Assembly: GCA_021234155.1 (NCBI GenBank)
Contig: JAJEKV010000057.1
Coordinates: 978,300-1,042,299, forward strand
Source: Isoetes taiwanensis
Lineage: Eukaryota; Streptophyta; Lycopodiopsida; Isoetales; Isoetaceae
DNA length: 64,000 nucleotides
Direction: 5' to 3'
Position 1 is the first letter of the stretch. Every line of letters starts with the position of its first letter. The notes under the pieces are model-generated. The model had not been told where the DNA came from, made no database searches, and saw only the letters and a program-made list of their open reading frames with translations. The position numbers and the translations under genes are program-made. Of this stretch, positions 23,177 through 35,480 are shown piece after piece.

Positions 23177-26100
23177 ATGGAGATTGCAGGATTAGATGCC
23201 ACTAGGAATGGAAATCCAGAGACTGATACAAGCATGGAAGATTCTGATGCAGTACAAAAACGAAGAAAGGAAGAGCAAAAAATAAAGGCTAGATTAAAAA
23301 AGAGAGCTCAACGTCAAAGACGCAAGGAGGAGGCAGCTCAATTGGTTTGTAATGATGATAATGCGTCAAATTCAGGGCTTCCACTATGGAGATTGAAGTA
23401 CAAGGCTCTTAAAATTGTAAGATACTATTTGAATACTACCAAAGATCTTAACAATGATGACGTGCAAAAAGTATGGGAGCTTGTTAAGAATAATAGGTCG
23501 ATCGAGAATTTTGAGCTTGATAAAGAGAGGCAAATTGACGCCCGATATTGTATGCAATCTAAAGGATGGTGCGCAACAAGTGAAATCAGCATGTAGCAAT
23601 GATAAGCTTGCAGCTAAAAGGGCCGCGACTTTCTATGTCAATTGCGCATGCACCTCATGGCAAGAGAAGGCGCACGCTAAAGCATTAGGTATCCATCCAA
23701 GGAACATATCTTTAGCTAGAAGGCATATGATTTCAGTGCAAAAAGGAGAACGTAAGTTGGCACTTGAAGGAAGAAAAAAAAGGACTGATTGTCTCAGTGA
23801 AGAAGTTATTGATTGTGTTAAATCTTATTGGGCAAACCACACCAGAGTATCTCCAAATGCTAAAGATGTTAGATCAGGAAGAGGGAAGTATCCTAAACAT
23901 CCGACACATTATCTCGAAGTGAGCCAGGTGAGTTTTGTCCTGCCATATTTTTTATATTCAATTATAAAGCATTGTTAAATTTGCTATATTGCTAGTTGAT
24001 TAAGTAGCATATTAGTGCTAAATTGCTTATGTGGTTAGGTCTTGTTTGCCTCGTTTGTAGTCAATAGTACTAAATAGCTTCTTATCTTTTAATACTTGCA
24101 TGAATACTATGAAAAATGGAATTAGTACTTCATGCGAAATGGGAATATGTATACTAACTAGTGACGAGGTTTTGATATTAGTAATAGTGAACAAAAATTA
24201 AAATTTGGGGAAGGGCGTGTGCGCTAACTAGTACTATGTTGTTTGAGTTAGTGGATCACAGTTTAACAGATGCAATAATTTGTACTAGTATGTTTGTTCT
24301 AGTACTATCCAAGGGAGGTAGCATACGTTTGCTAACTAGTGCTATGCTATGCAAGGTAGGACTACTCATGGATGTAGTGGTGCTTAGCACTAGAATGACT
24401 TTTTTACGTTAGCGAGACCCTAATTTTGTGTTTATGCTTGTGTTCTCCACGAAGTTTACCATTCTTTGTTGTAATTGCAGATTGAATTTTTCTTGGGCTT
24501 CAAGGCTGAGTTTCCCCATGTTGAAATAAAGCAGAGGAGTTTTGAGAAATTGAAACCCTACTTTGTGGTGAAGTTGAAGGATTTCAATACCTGTTGTTGC
24601 ATGCACCATCAGAGGATAACCATGTTGCGGGAAGGGATCAACAAAATGAGAAGTTCTTCATTGGTGCACCCTTCAGATTGCAATTGTACATGTCCGATAT
24701 GCAATAGCGAACACGGACCCAGTAGGTTGTAGCGCATCAAAGTGGAAGATGAACTCCAGTAGTGAGATGTGGAAGAAGATGGTGTGTCCGAAAGACGAGG
24801 AAGATGATTGGCACAAAAATGATTGTCTCGTAGGTGAGTGCAAAACTTGTGGTATTAAAAATTTTCCTATTTGCCCAAAGGAGGAAGTTGATGATAGCAA
24901 CACCAAAGTTCAGTGGGAGTATTTGGACTATGAGGATGTTGGCTTTGATAAGAAGGGCAAAAAGAAGACTAGATTACAACACCAGTATCTAGAAACTGAA
25001 CCAAAAGTTTTGATGGAGACATTTAGGAAGAAGGCAAAGGAATATGTCGGTCATAATTTCCGTTACAAGTGGCAGGAATCACAATTTAGAAAGCTGTTAC
25101 AAAGGTTTCCAGAAGATACCATAGTATCTATTCTTGACTTTGCTGAAAATTACACTTTGAAAGAGCAGAATGAAGTTCAATCAATGCACTGGCACAATGA
25201 ACAGGTTACTATTCTTGTTCATTTGACATATAGAAGGGATTCTAAAACGCAAGAAATTATCAAAGAAGAGCATTTTTACATCTCAGATGATAGGCAACAT
25301 GATTCGTTGTTCGTACAGCACTGCCTTATGTTACATCACAATTGGTTGATTGAAAACAACATAAAAGCAAAAATGCATGTGCTTTTCTCAGATGGAGCAG
25401 CTTCCCAATTCAAATCCGCGAGAGGATTCTACTTCATTTCGAGATCGAAGGGCTTGACAGACATGGACATGATGTGGAACTTTTGGGGTTCAGGTCACGG
25501 TAAAGGAGAACACGATGGTGCAGGTGCAGTAATCAAGAGGGCATTAAGGGCAGCACAGTTGAGAGGTGTTACATTAAGGAATGCTCAAGATATTGTCGAG
25601 TGGCTACGGAAATACATGGAAACAGCAGCTCCAACATCTTATCTTAAACAAAGTGTGGTCAGGAGGCACTTCTGGGAAATTGGAAAGAGCGAGGTGGATA
25701 GAAAAAATGAATGGGCTGCAAAAACAGTTAAAGATACAAGAAGCTTGCATTGCATTCTTGGATTTTCAACTAATCCAACACATTTACAGGTAAGAAAGCT
25801 TTCTTGTTTCTGTACAGAATGCATTCTGATGAATTGGGATTTTTGTCCCAATAAAACACACACAGGAGAATGGAAATTAGTTGTCATTGAGCCCTTTTGC
25901 CAAGTTTAGCGGGGATAGGGGAGAGGAAGACGACGATGCAATTTATTTTGGCACGTCAGATGATCTTAGCAGCCAGCTCATATTTGGTGATGTTTTTGCA
26001 GTTGTTGCACCAACAAACAACTATGAGAATGTTGAATTCTATCTTGTTCTATGTACAAAGCCAAGATATGTTGTTGAACAGGAGTTTGTAGATCAGCATG

Positions 26101-26342
26101 GGCAGAAATTTTCCATTGGGGATGAGGTCATCGAAGGTAATTACTATGAGAAGTTGCACAACTCAAAAAAAGGCTACAAATATTGTCCAGACAATAAAGC
26201 CATTGTGTTTGTGGAGCAAGTTGCAGGAATTAAAATCCATATGTCTATTGCCAAACACAGTGTCAAAGGTTGTGATACGGTTTATACTCTCGAAGAAGAA
26301 GAAAAAGAACGAATACTTGAGAATCTCCCCGGTCTTCTATAA
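23177..26342 (+). pseudogene. Second transposase-like gene (GSGHGKGEHDG type), three exons
   Basis: Exon 1 (23177-23929) starts with a Lys/Arg-rich bZIP-like stretch and has one frameshift near 23560. It continues YVNCACTSWQEKAHAKALGI and ends at donor CAG|GTGAGT. Exon 2 (24481-25791, acceptor TTGCAG) has a Cys cluster (NTCCCMHHQRITMLREGI; CNCTCPIC; GECKTCG), a frame change near 24735, then ILDFAENYTLKEQNEVQSMH, HVLFSDGAASQFKSARGFYF and WGSGHGKGEHDGAGAVIKRA. Exon 3 (25878-26342, acceptor ATTAG) is an acidic C-terminal domain. The DFAENY / SDG..SQ(F/Y)K / GHGKG..DG series occurs in uncharacterised multicopy proteins of many eukaryotes and could be an RNase H-fold (DDE-like) core. That is inference. 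I see no terminal inverted repeats. Two frameshifts make it a probable pseudogene. Confidence 0.6.
24130..24290 (+). repeat. Direct repeat copy 1 (in intron 1)
   Basis: About 150 bp beginning GAAATGGGAATATGTATAC and ending at GCAATAATTTGTACT. It is repeated with few differences at 26890-27038. The copies flank exons 2 and 3 of the transposase-like gene. Confidence 0.8.
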
Positions 26343-26889
26343 AAGATTCATCATGATGCACATGATTAACAATTCGGTTTTGAAAATGGTACTGGATCCC
26401 TGCATTCTTTCCTTTTTTGTTTAATACATAATTTATCAGATTATGTCCATCAGATTATTATTAGCATAAACTATCTTAAACTATCATGCATGCTACTGAT
26501 GGAATACTCCATGTATGAATTTTTTAATGTATCAGATTTATTAGTTTATATTCAGTAGCATAATCTTTATCAGATTATGTCCATCTTTTAGTATGCTCAA
26601 TGTCCATCAGAGAATTCATACATGGAGTATTTGTATAAGATGCATGCTACTGATGGAATACTCCATGTATGAATTCTTTAATTAATCTGATATTATGCTT
26701 AAAGCCTCACATAACAAAACAATCAGTGAAAGGCAGTTTAGCTTAACACTGCTACTCTTAAGGATTACCACAAAAATGAATATCTAACTACAAGCTTAAT
26801 GCTACAACACCATGGACTGAGGAAAATACTTAGCTCAACAAATCATGATCTACAAGAACATGTATGCCTCTATGTCAGGTTGATTGTTT
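26343..26889. other. No gene; short direct and inverted repeats
   Basis: CTACTGATGGAATACTCCATG occurs at about 26493 and 26648. Its complement (CATGGAGTATT) lies between them at about 26620, so part of this region can fold back. The remainder is AT-rich. Confidence 0.6.
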
Positions 26890-27038
26890 GCTGTCTGAAA
26901 TGGGAATATGTATACTAACTAGTGACAGGTTTTGATATTAGTACTAGTGAACGAAATTAAAGTACTGTGTCTGCTAACTAATACTATGTTGTTTGAGTTA
27001 GTGGATCACACTTTAACAGATGCAATAATTTGTACTAA
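26890..27038 (+). repeat. Direct repeat copy 2
   Basis: Partner of 24130-24290. Confidence 0.8.
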
Positions 27039-27387
27039 ACGTTAATTAGAACTACATTCTGGGTTGCATCTTCATTGCTTAAACGTGTTCAGCTGTGCTA
27101 GGGTTTAGAGACAACAACACAATATGTGGTTGATTGATCAGAATAAAATCGATAACTTTTAAAAAAGATGTATATCCATGGATGAGTTAACATAAAACGA
27201 ATCATCACTAACTCATGAAAGAGCTTGTACACAAAAAAGTTTAAGTAGTATATATATTCCTTTACATCAACATTTACACCAAAACTTATCCATATTAGCA
27301 TCAACATTTACACCAAAACTTATCCATATTAGCCGAGAAAATAAGAAGATTTCACATATTGGCCGAGATCCTATGAAGCCACATGTC

Positions 27388-27651
27388 CTAATTATGAAGT
27401 GCAGGCATCTTCAACGCAACATAAAGGTCATTGCCCTCAGCTACTACAGTCATCTCCAGAAGGCGCTCGTCAGTTGCATGCACACGGTCTATCCACTGCT
27501 GGACCTTAGATGAGACTACAGCTCCTTTTCTCTGTAACTTATTCACCTCCACACAAGAGAATTTCGCCACAATCTTCAGTTTCGTGCCAGGCTGGCTGGA
27601 AGCGGTTGATTCCTCCATGGGGGACTTAGCGGTGAGTTTGAACCTGGCCAT
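27388..27651 (-). CDS. Small unidentified protein, 87 aa
   Basis: Intact frame from ATG at 27651 to a stop at 27388. Composition is ordinary (KLKIVAKFSCVEVNKLQRKG; TDERLLEMTVVAEGNDLYV), with no signal peptide or membrane segment. A shared block AACATTTACACCAAAACTTATCC is duplicated just downstream (27271 and 27303). I do not recognise it. It could be an exon of a larger gene or chance. Confidence 0.35.
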   Translation of the reverse strand: MARFKLTAKSPMEESTASSQPGTKLKIVAKFSCVEVNKLQRKGAVVSSKVQQWIDRVHATDERLLEMTVVAEGNDLYVALKMPALHN

Positions 27652-27918
27652 GAACCTCGAAGAAGAGTGATCGAAGAAGGAACTTCGTGAATCTTCTCAC
27701 TCATCAAACTTCTGCATGCATAATTAAATACAGGCCTCGAAAGTCGAGCCCAATAATAAGAAACCCTTTTTTAATTGAAAACTAAGGCAAAAATCAATAG
27801 AACTAACTAGATAGATGAAATAGTCACTAGTTATAATAGGTATCAAATGTTCTATATGGGGTATCAATATGGGGTACCAACCAATAAAAAAAAATCAATA
27901 GGTAGATAAAAACTTAGT

Positions 27919-28134
27919 ATGCTAAGATCGAGCACCGTAAATATCGGACGCCGTCATGTTATAGCCACGGGTATATCCGTGGGATATCCGGGTCTTTGAC
28001 ATGTTATAGCCACATCTTGAGCCACATCACAAGAAAAATACACGGCGTTTTTGTGGACTTAGCGGATTTTTTGAGATTTAGCACTGGCTATAACATGACG
28101 ACGTCCGACATTTACGGGGTTGGTGCTAAGATCT
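27919..28134. mobile_element. MITE-like element with about 43-bp inverted ends
   Basis: The left end GAGCACCGTAAATATCGGAC..GTCATGTTATAGCC pairs with the right end GGCTATAACATGACGACGTC..TTACGGGGTTGGTGC with a few mismatches. The interior is about 120 bp. No coding capacity. Target duplication is unclear because CTAAGAT(C) words flank both sides. Confidence 0.65.
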
Positions 28135-28166
28135 TAGACTTCACAAAATGCACAAAGGTCACTAAG

Positions 28167-30455
28167 TGTTGATGTATGTGGAGCACTACACCAACAATCT
28201 AAACTATATTTATTTTGTTCGCAATGCGTTGAATGTCAATATGATATCTGTGAATTGATGCAGTAGTAGCAGTCAATTATATTACTGCCCAGCTTATATA
28301 TACTTCCCAGAACTTATAGTTATAGCGTGCTACAGTCAATCTAAACAATGCCGATGTGAGGTCTGTGAACTGACACAGTAGCAACAGTCAGTTATGTTTC
28401 TGCCCAGCCTGTAAACCTTCCAGCATGCCACAGCTTCACAATTTAAGAAACCACTAACAATAATGAATCTGTGCATACAAGACACAGTCAATTACTTTCT
28501 GTCCAGCCTGTGTGTACATGAGAATTTATAGTTTACAGCTTGCACACAACAACACAATTACAAAACAACCACTAGATATTTGTAGCAGTCTTCTACCATA
28601 GACTTAACTATTTTTATTGAGAAGATTTAACCGCAGTACAGCAAGCTTCCTTCCTCTTGCTTCACTAAGACTAAAACACAAACAAACAAAACAAGGCTAC
28701 AATATATAAATTTTCCAAACCAGAGCAGGGCTTTTCTCATTTATATGATAATTTCACAACAATAGATGTTCCAATAAATCCTGCAACGATATGCTTGTTA
28801 TACATTCCAACAAATGTGGTGCACTTTGCCTTAAATCTTCTTTGTGTCAAAACAGTTGACATTCTTACATTCAATATTGCATTCAATGAATATGATATAT
28901 GCATATGCCGCGTTCCTCCACGATATCTACGCCTAGACTCAAGTATTTAAACTTTCTTTTGTACCAGATAAGGCAGCATGTCAAGTCTGTTACATAATCA
29001 AAATCTGTAACTCATTGTGACCAAAGCATAAGAGCTCCAAATAAAGCCTCCAAATACACCAAACTCTGTGATCTCCTTCAATTAAGCAATGCAAGATTTC
29101 CAAATGACGACCATTTCAGAGGTATATGGTTTAGAATCCATTTATGCGCACAAAGAATAGAATTAGATTTATTTTAAATAATGACCGCACTCTTTGGGTC
29201 GATTTTTCTTCCTGGAGCCGTGCATCTTTTGATGCCATTTTCGTTTTTGATCCTCCAGTCCTTGAAAGTCGCCGCCGGAGATCTTAGGAAACGGTGCTGC
29301 CAGCATCGTTGATTTTCCTCCACCTCTAAAGACCACCGTATGAATCTTCGGGCATGCTATTGTGGACGTTTTTGCCATACTTGGCTTCAGCAACAAAATA
29401 GGACATAGTTCACTTACGATCCATGCGAATAGACTAGGAAAAAAGCTAAGAAAAAAAAAGCAAGGGTAAATAGATTGGAAAAATAAGGCTATAGGTAAAA
29501 AGGCATTTGGAACAACGAGATTTGGAAGGAAAGCATTGGAAAATATGGGAAATGCAGAATTGAGCTCGTAGGAATTGCCTCGAAATATAGGTTGACCAGA
29601 TAAGGAATATACGGGATTGTCTCAGATATATATGTCTTTTGAGAAGAAATGAGCTTTGCCCCAAGTTGTCCTTGGCCAGATCATAATGTTGCCCATCAAG
29701 CTTTTTGAGGGGGATTGACCCATTGAATAGCGATACATTTGAAATGGATAGAGACTGTGCCCCAAAATGTTTGCACAGGCCAAGGGTCATAGTATCTCAA
29801 TCTATTTTTTTTTTTTCGGAGTGGGCACATGATTGATAATGATGGACAAGGTAGTCTGATTCATATGATCATTGTGCACTCATGTTAAGCAGTCTAGGCA
29901 AGGTTTTGATGGAGTAGAAAACAAGAATTGGGGCGGCAAAGATATGTTGTATTCACAATTCCATTTAAGGGCATACTTGGGAATTTTGGCATGGAGAGGC
30001 TATGAAATGTCAAGGCAAAACAAACATGGCTATAGGAGAGAAATCAAGAAAATCTATTCCGCATGGATCAACAAGTGAATCTACAACTTCATTTTTTTGT
30101 TAATCACTACTGCTCCAGATTATGATCAGATAGTTACCTCAACTTGGCATCCCTTTTAACACTGAACTTGGTGTATCTTCAACACAACTGACATCGTATC
30201 AGTATGAACATGCCCACAACTTCTATATGTTCACAAACTCCATCCTGTTGGTGTTCAATAACACTAGCAGATTTGTTGTTTGCTTCATTATGAGCAAAAC
30301 TTTTGGAAACATCCATTGCATCTTGAATCTCGAAAAGCCACTGTTTTACCCTGGAATGGAAATTTGTAAATGTTGTTGCACCTATAGTCTGATGTGTCCT
30401 GAGCAGATAGTAAAATTGCAAAGGTGAACTATGTTGACCCCTTTGGGCGTCAACA
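28167..30455 (-). repeat. 3' LTR of the Tat-like element
   Basis: Matches 37360-39626 over its length with indels. The stretch around 29440-29790 is identical at the level of its 114-residue reading frame. The frames inside it (including the one beginning MTLGLCKHFG) are present because both LTRs share sequence and are not supported as genes. Confidence 0.92.
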
Positions 30456-30467
30456 TTATGCCCCAAC
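30456..30467 (-). promoter_or_regulatory. Polypurine tract region
   Basis: On the reverse strand GTTGGGGCATAA directly precedes the 3' LTR (TGTTGACG...). It is short and interrupted for a polypurine tract. Confidence 0.5.
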
Positions 30468-31589
30468 AAGATAGGGCTGGTCCCATCAGCCGAGTGAAGT
30501 AGATTTACATCAAAGCATTGATCTCGCAACAAGTGAAATGAACTGTATGTTGATATACAGGCCAACATGATAAAAATGGAGTGGGGCGCAAAACTACACT
30601 GGTAAAAGGACGAGCTTGATGGAAGATGAGAAAGTGATGCATATATTGGATACATAATGTATTGGCGATGGGCAAACCAACATGACAAGGTTGCTATGGC
30701 AAAGCAATGGCAAAACCATGTGCTGGTATGCAGACCAGCAGATAGTGCGCAGGCAAACTGGTATGCAGACCAGTATGGTGTATGAACAGAAACATGCATG
30801 CAGGCAAATTCACATGTGAAAACAGACTGGTATTCAGACCAGTATGGTGTATGAACAGTACTTGCATGCAGGCAAGTTCACATTAACTTACATTTAAAGT
30901 TTAAACCCAATTTCTCCACTTTTTGCTCGAGATCCTGCAAATGACATTCAGTCCTGAGTGCATGTTAGAACATTGGTACCAGCATATGACATATAAAGAC
31001 CAACACGATATGGGGATGCATAATAGAACTTGTGTGCATGTTTGGCACTATGTACGAAGGAAAATGGCAAGGCAAATTGGTAGGCGGATCAGTATAATGG
31101 ACAAATATGTAAACTAGTAGGCAATGATGGCTTGCAATGTAAACGATTGGTGTGACAGACTGGTATGCAAACCAGTATAATATTGTGAACAGAAGACTTG
31201 CATGCAGGCAAGTCCACATTAAAATGACCTATGATTCCAATTGTTCATCTGCTAACCACTGTTCCAACTCCTGCAAAAATGTCAAACCTTAAGTATGCAT
31301 TAGAGCGTTTATACAAAGATTTGCCTCAACCCCAAGATTTTTCACTCACCATATCTACTACATCTATTTGTCAAGCACAACTTTTGGGACCCTAGATAAA
31401 TAGATAAAATCCTATGGACATAGCTAATAGTGACAATTACATGACTAGAATAAAACGTGCAGGTAGATACTAACCACGTAGAAGCGACCAAACTTTTGAA
31501 ATCTAAACTAAACTATAAACTACACTAGACCATCTAACTAAATCCTAAGCCTACCATATGCCCCAAAATGGAGCTTTGCCTTGAATCCC
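30468..31589 (-). other. Long 3' untranslated region of the Tat-like element, with repeats
   Basis: No gene. The imperfect palindrome ACTGGTATGCAGACCAGT and a trailing GCATGCAGGCAA word recur at about 30725-30880 and 31155-31215, in units of roughly 75 bp. Such long repeat-bearing regions between pol and the LTR are common in Ogre/Tat elements. Confidence 0.6.
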
Positions 31590-34500
31590 TCAAGGCCAGT
31601 ACTTTTTGAGGTATTTCAGGTTGGTAGGATTAGGAAGTAGCTCCAGGTCCATTCGTTGCAACCAATATGAGTGTTCACCAGCCTTTTTTGCTATCATATA
31701 TGGGCCTTCCCAACGTGGCTGAAACTTCTTGACATGTTTCTCCCTATTCCACTTCATTACCAATTCACCTTCCTCAAATCCACTCTGCAAAAGCTTTTTC
31801 CTCTGAAAATAGACTTTATCCTTAGCCCTCTTAATTTGCATGTTCATTTCTGCCATCCATCTATCCTCCTCGAGTTGCATGATGTGCTCTAATCTAGCTT
31901 TCAGAGGATCATGTTCACCTATTTCCATCTCCATAGCATATTTTAAGGTAGGCAACTCAATATCAATTGGGAGCAATGCTTACATTCCAGTATCTGAGAT
32001 TAAAAGGAGAATAGCATTCTTTGACTTCCAAGCAGTCCTATATGCCCATAATGCGGTCTCTAATTTGATATGCCAGTCCCTCCCGGTCTCATTCACTGTT
32101 TTTTTCAATATTCGTACCAATACTTTGTTACTAGATTCGGCCTGCCCATTACCTTCCGGATAGTAGGAGGAGCTTTTAAGATGCTTTATATGCAACCTCG
32201 CCACTAGTTCCGTAATTACACTGTTTATAAAATGTGTACCCCTGTCCGTCAAAATTTTCCTGGGTATGCCAAACCTGCAGCAAAGATGTGTAAAGATGAA
32301 TCCGGCTGTATTCTCTGCTGTAGCCCTCCTGAGGGGAACTGCCTCTGCCCACTTGGTAAATAGATCAGTCGCCACCAAAATGTATTCATGTTGCACTGAA
32401 GAATGTGGGTCAATAGGTCCTATATAGTCCAACCCCCACATTTGAAATGGCCCATCTGCTTCTATAGGGACCAATTCACCTGGATGGAACTTTGCTGCTG
32501 CAAAAGCTTGGCATGCATGGCAATGCTTAACGTATTCTTGGCAATCTTGATGTAAAGTTGGCCAGAAGTAACCAGCCCTAAGCACTTTTTTGCTGTCATT
32601 CTTCCTGCCATATGGCCTCCACAAATGCCTTCATGGCAATGAGCCATTGCTACACCCTGTTCTTCTTCATCTAGACATCGAAGCAATATTCCATCCATTG
32701 TTTTCCGACACAAGATATCTCCGACTAAAAGAAAGGATAGACAATTCAATTTAAACCGTCGCAATGCTTTAGGAGACTTATATTTAGGCAACTCTTGATC
32801 CCTCAAGTATATTATGATCTCGTGCATCCATGACTGTTGTGCGTCAACAAATAGTTCTGGACTGATTTGTTCTATCCAAGTTGACTGAAAATGGACGTAT
32901 GATTCTATATTATCCTCCACATCAATGTGCACCTGTTCTGCCTCCTCTTTCTCTTCTAAATCATAATTATAAAATGCATATGGTATATACTTACTTGGGT
33001 CTCTCGCACCATCATAAACCTTCACTTCCAAGCGATATTCCTGCAGCATAACAGCCCACTTATGCAACTTTGCTTTCTTGTGGCTTTTGCTGTAGAGAAG
33101 CGGTAAAGGATTTTGTTTCATGTACACCGTGATTTCTGAGTTGGAAAAATAGTGGCCACATTTATCCACTAGGGATTTTAGAGCTGCTGCGTATTTCTCT
33201 AGTTTGGGGTACTTCTCCTCCACAAGCGACCATTGCTTTCCTGCATACATAACTACACCGCCTTGTTGACATAAGGTTATCCCGACTGCCCACCTTGTGA
33301 CTGTGATATAGGCAGAAAATGGGTGATCCTGCTTTGGAGGAATTAATAGTTGTTTGCTTGACATGATTGTTTTTATTTTTGACCATGCATCATCGCATTC
33401 CTTCGTCCATTCAATCTCAACAAACTTGCTTCTACCCTTTGGTACATGCCCCTGTCTCGTTAACTTCGTAATAGGGCTTAATATATGAGACATGTTCGGA
33501 ATATACATCCTCAAAAAGCTCACCATCCCGATAAGTCCTTTGACCGCTTTCAAGGTCTTAGGTGGTCGCATGCTTTGAAGTACTTCCATTTTGTCTTCGG
33601 CAATGCGAATGCCATTTTCTGACACTTCATGCCCCAATAAAACACCCCTGTCAGTAAAAAAAACACATTTGCAAGGATTTAAACATACCTCAAATTTTTT
33701 GCATAGCTCACACACGTGCCATAGTTGCCCCAAGTGTTGAGACCTAGGAGTTGCCAAGCACAAATCATCCAAGAATATCCTGAGTAAGTCTGATGGGATG
33801 TACTTGAATATTCTGCACATAACTCGTTGAAAGGCAGCAGGGGCATTCTTAAGGCCGAAAGGCATCCTCTTCATTGCATATGTGCCCCATGGAGTTATAA
33901 AGGAGGTTTTTGGTTGATCCTCTTCCTTAATATAGATCTGATTGAATCTCGAGAAGCCATCCATAAATGAATAGACTTCCTGACCTGCCACAGTATGAAG
34001 TATATCTTCCAGGAAAGGTAATGGATAACAATCTTTAAGCGTGGCCTTGTTTAACTCCTGATAGTCAATGCAGATTCTCAGTTTTCCATTTTTTTTAAGT
34101 ACCGGCACTATGCATGATACCCAAGGTGGATTTTGTATTTCATAAATCAGTCCTGCTTGCAACATTTTCTGAATTTCCTCCTGCACCAGCATTAGCAAAG
34201 CTGGATTTATCCTTCGTAATTTCTGCTGTACTGGCTTAGCCTCCGGCTTCACTTTTATTTCAAATTCATATGTTTCTTTAGATACACCTTTCATTTCAGA
34301 GTAATCATAAGCAAATACTTCCGAGTATTCTTGGAATAACTGAACAAGATTGCCTTTTTCCTGTTCATTGACTAAGGTCCCTAAAGCCAATTTCCTTTCT
34401 TGACCATTCTTCACAATAGTGATATCACAAGTATGTGCTTCCCTTGCAACGTCGACCACCAATATTGGATGCAATTTCTCTAAATCTTCTACTTCTATAT

Positions 34501-35480
34501 CTTCCTCTTTAACTGCCCCTTCGCAAAGATAATTAAATAAGGTATTCTTGCATAACGCGTCAGCCTCCGAATTTTGTTCACGTGGCACATGAAGTATCTC
34601 CCAGAACATAAATTTTGCCAATTTAGCATGCGCTTCATTCCACAACTGAAGTAGATATTCATTTCTAACTCTATAGTCCCCGAGGATTTGACTACAAACA
34701 AGCTGCGAATCACCTCTAATATGGAGATGCGTGATGTTATGTTCTTGTGCCATTACCAGACCTGCCAATAATGCTTTATATTCTGCTGCATTGGACGTGC
34801 AACCATGTATGATCTCTCCCCTTTCTGCAAGCACTTCCATCTTGCTATTTTTAAGCACAACTCCCGTGCTAGCTAACTGCAACTTCCTTGAGATGCCCCC
34901 ATCAAACCATAGATACGCAGATTTTTCGCCCCCATCTTCCTGTACTATTGTTTCCTGCTTTACTAGTAAGTAATTATTAATGTCATTGGATGTGATCGTT
35001 GGAGTCACCTCAGCATTGATAACAAATTGTCCCATCCCTTCATCTACCAGCAGGTCCTCTGTTTCTATAAGAAATGCTTCCTCATTCTTCTCCTCATCGT
35101 TTCTCCTTCTCCCCTCACCGTTATAGATATACGATAATTTCATGCCATTGGTGATACTACAATAACCTCCGCCCCATCTTGGCCTAAGCGTCAAGCGATT
35201 TCATCCATCGTCTTCCCAATAACGAGATCATAGCTCGTGGGCTTACTTGGATCATCGTGAAGATGGTACGACAACAAAATTTGCCACCACCGTTATGTCC
35301 TCAACTATCACGGCACATCATTTACAATCCCAATGGGGCGCACTTTATGACCGAGAAAAGGTTCGGTATCGCGATAGTGGACTTATTCACATTAAGTCCA
35401 AGTTGCATCATTACATTATGCGGCATGACATTAGAACCAGATCCTCCATCAACAAATACTCTTTCCAATTGCTTCCCTTG
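31590..35480 (-). pseudogene. pol of the Tat-like element: PR - RNase H - RT - RNase H - integrase
   Basis: Protease: VFVDGGSGSNVMP at about 35450 (active-site D), broken downstream. The main frame is 35194-32462 (910 aa). RNase H 1 is at residues 93-215 (YLWFDGG, NAAEYKAL, GDSQLV, SEADAL give D-E-D-D). RT is at about 300-500 (ICIDYQELNKATLKDCYPLP; IFLDDL as YxDD). The second RNase H, at about 610-720, has lost its first Asp (AYITVTRWAVG). The integrase zinc site starts HCHEGICGGHMAG. A frameshift near 32620 moves to HCHACQ, GLDYIGP, TDRGTHF and YYPEGNGQAESSNK (D-D-E), then a nonsense codon near 31980. The last part, 31976-31590, holds the PRWEGPYMI module. The first RNase H resembles the archaeal-type domain of Tat elements but lies ahead of RT. 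Confidence 0.85.

Noticed and set aside
29446-29790. 114-aa gene conserved at 38638-38982
   Set aside because: Identical because both lie in the two LTRs of one element; no coding signature.
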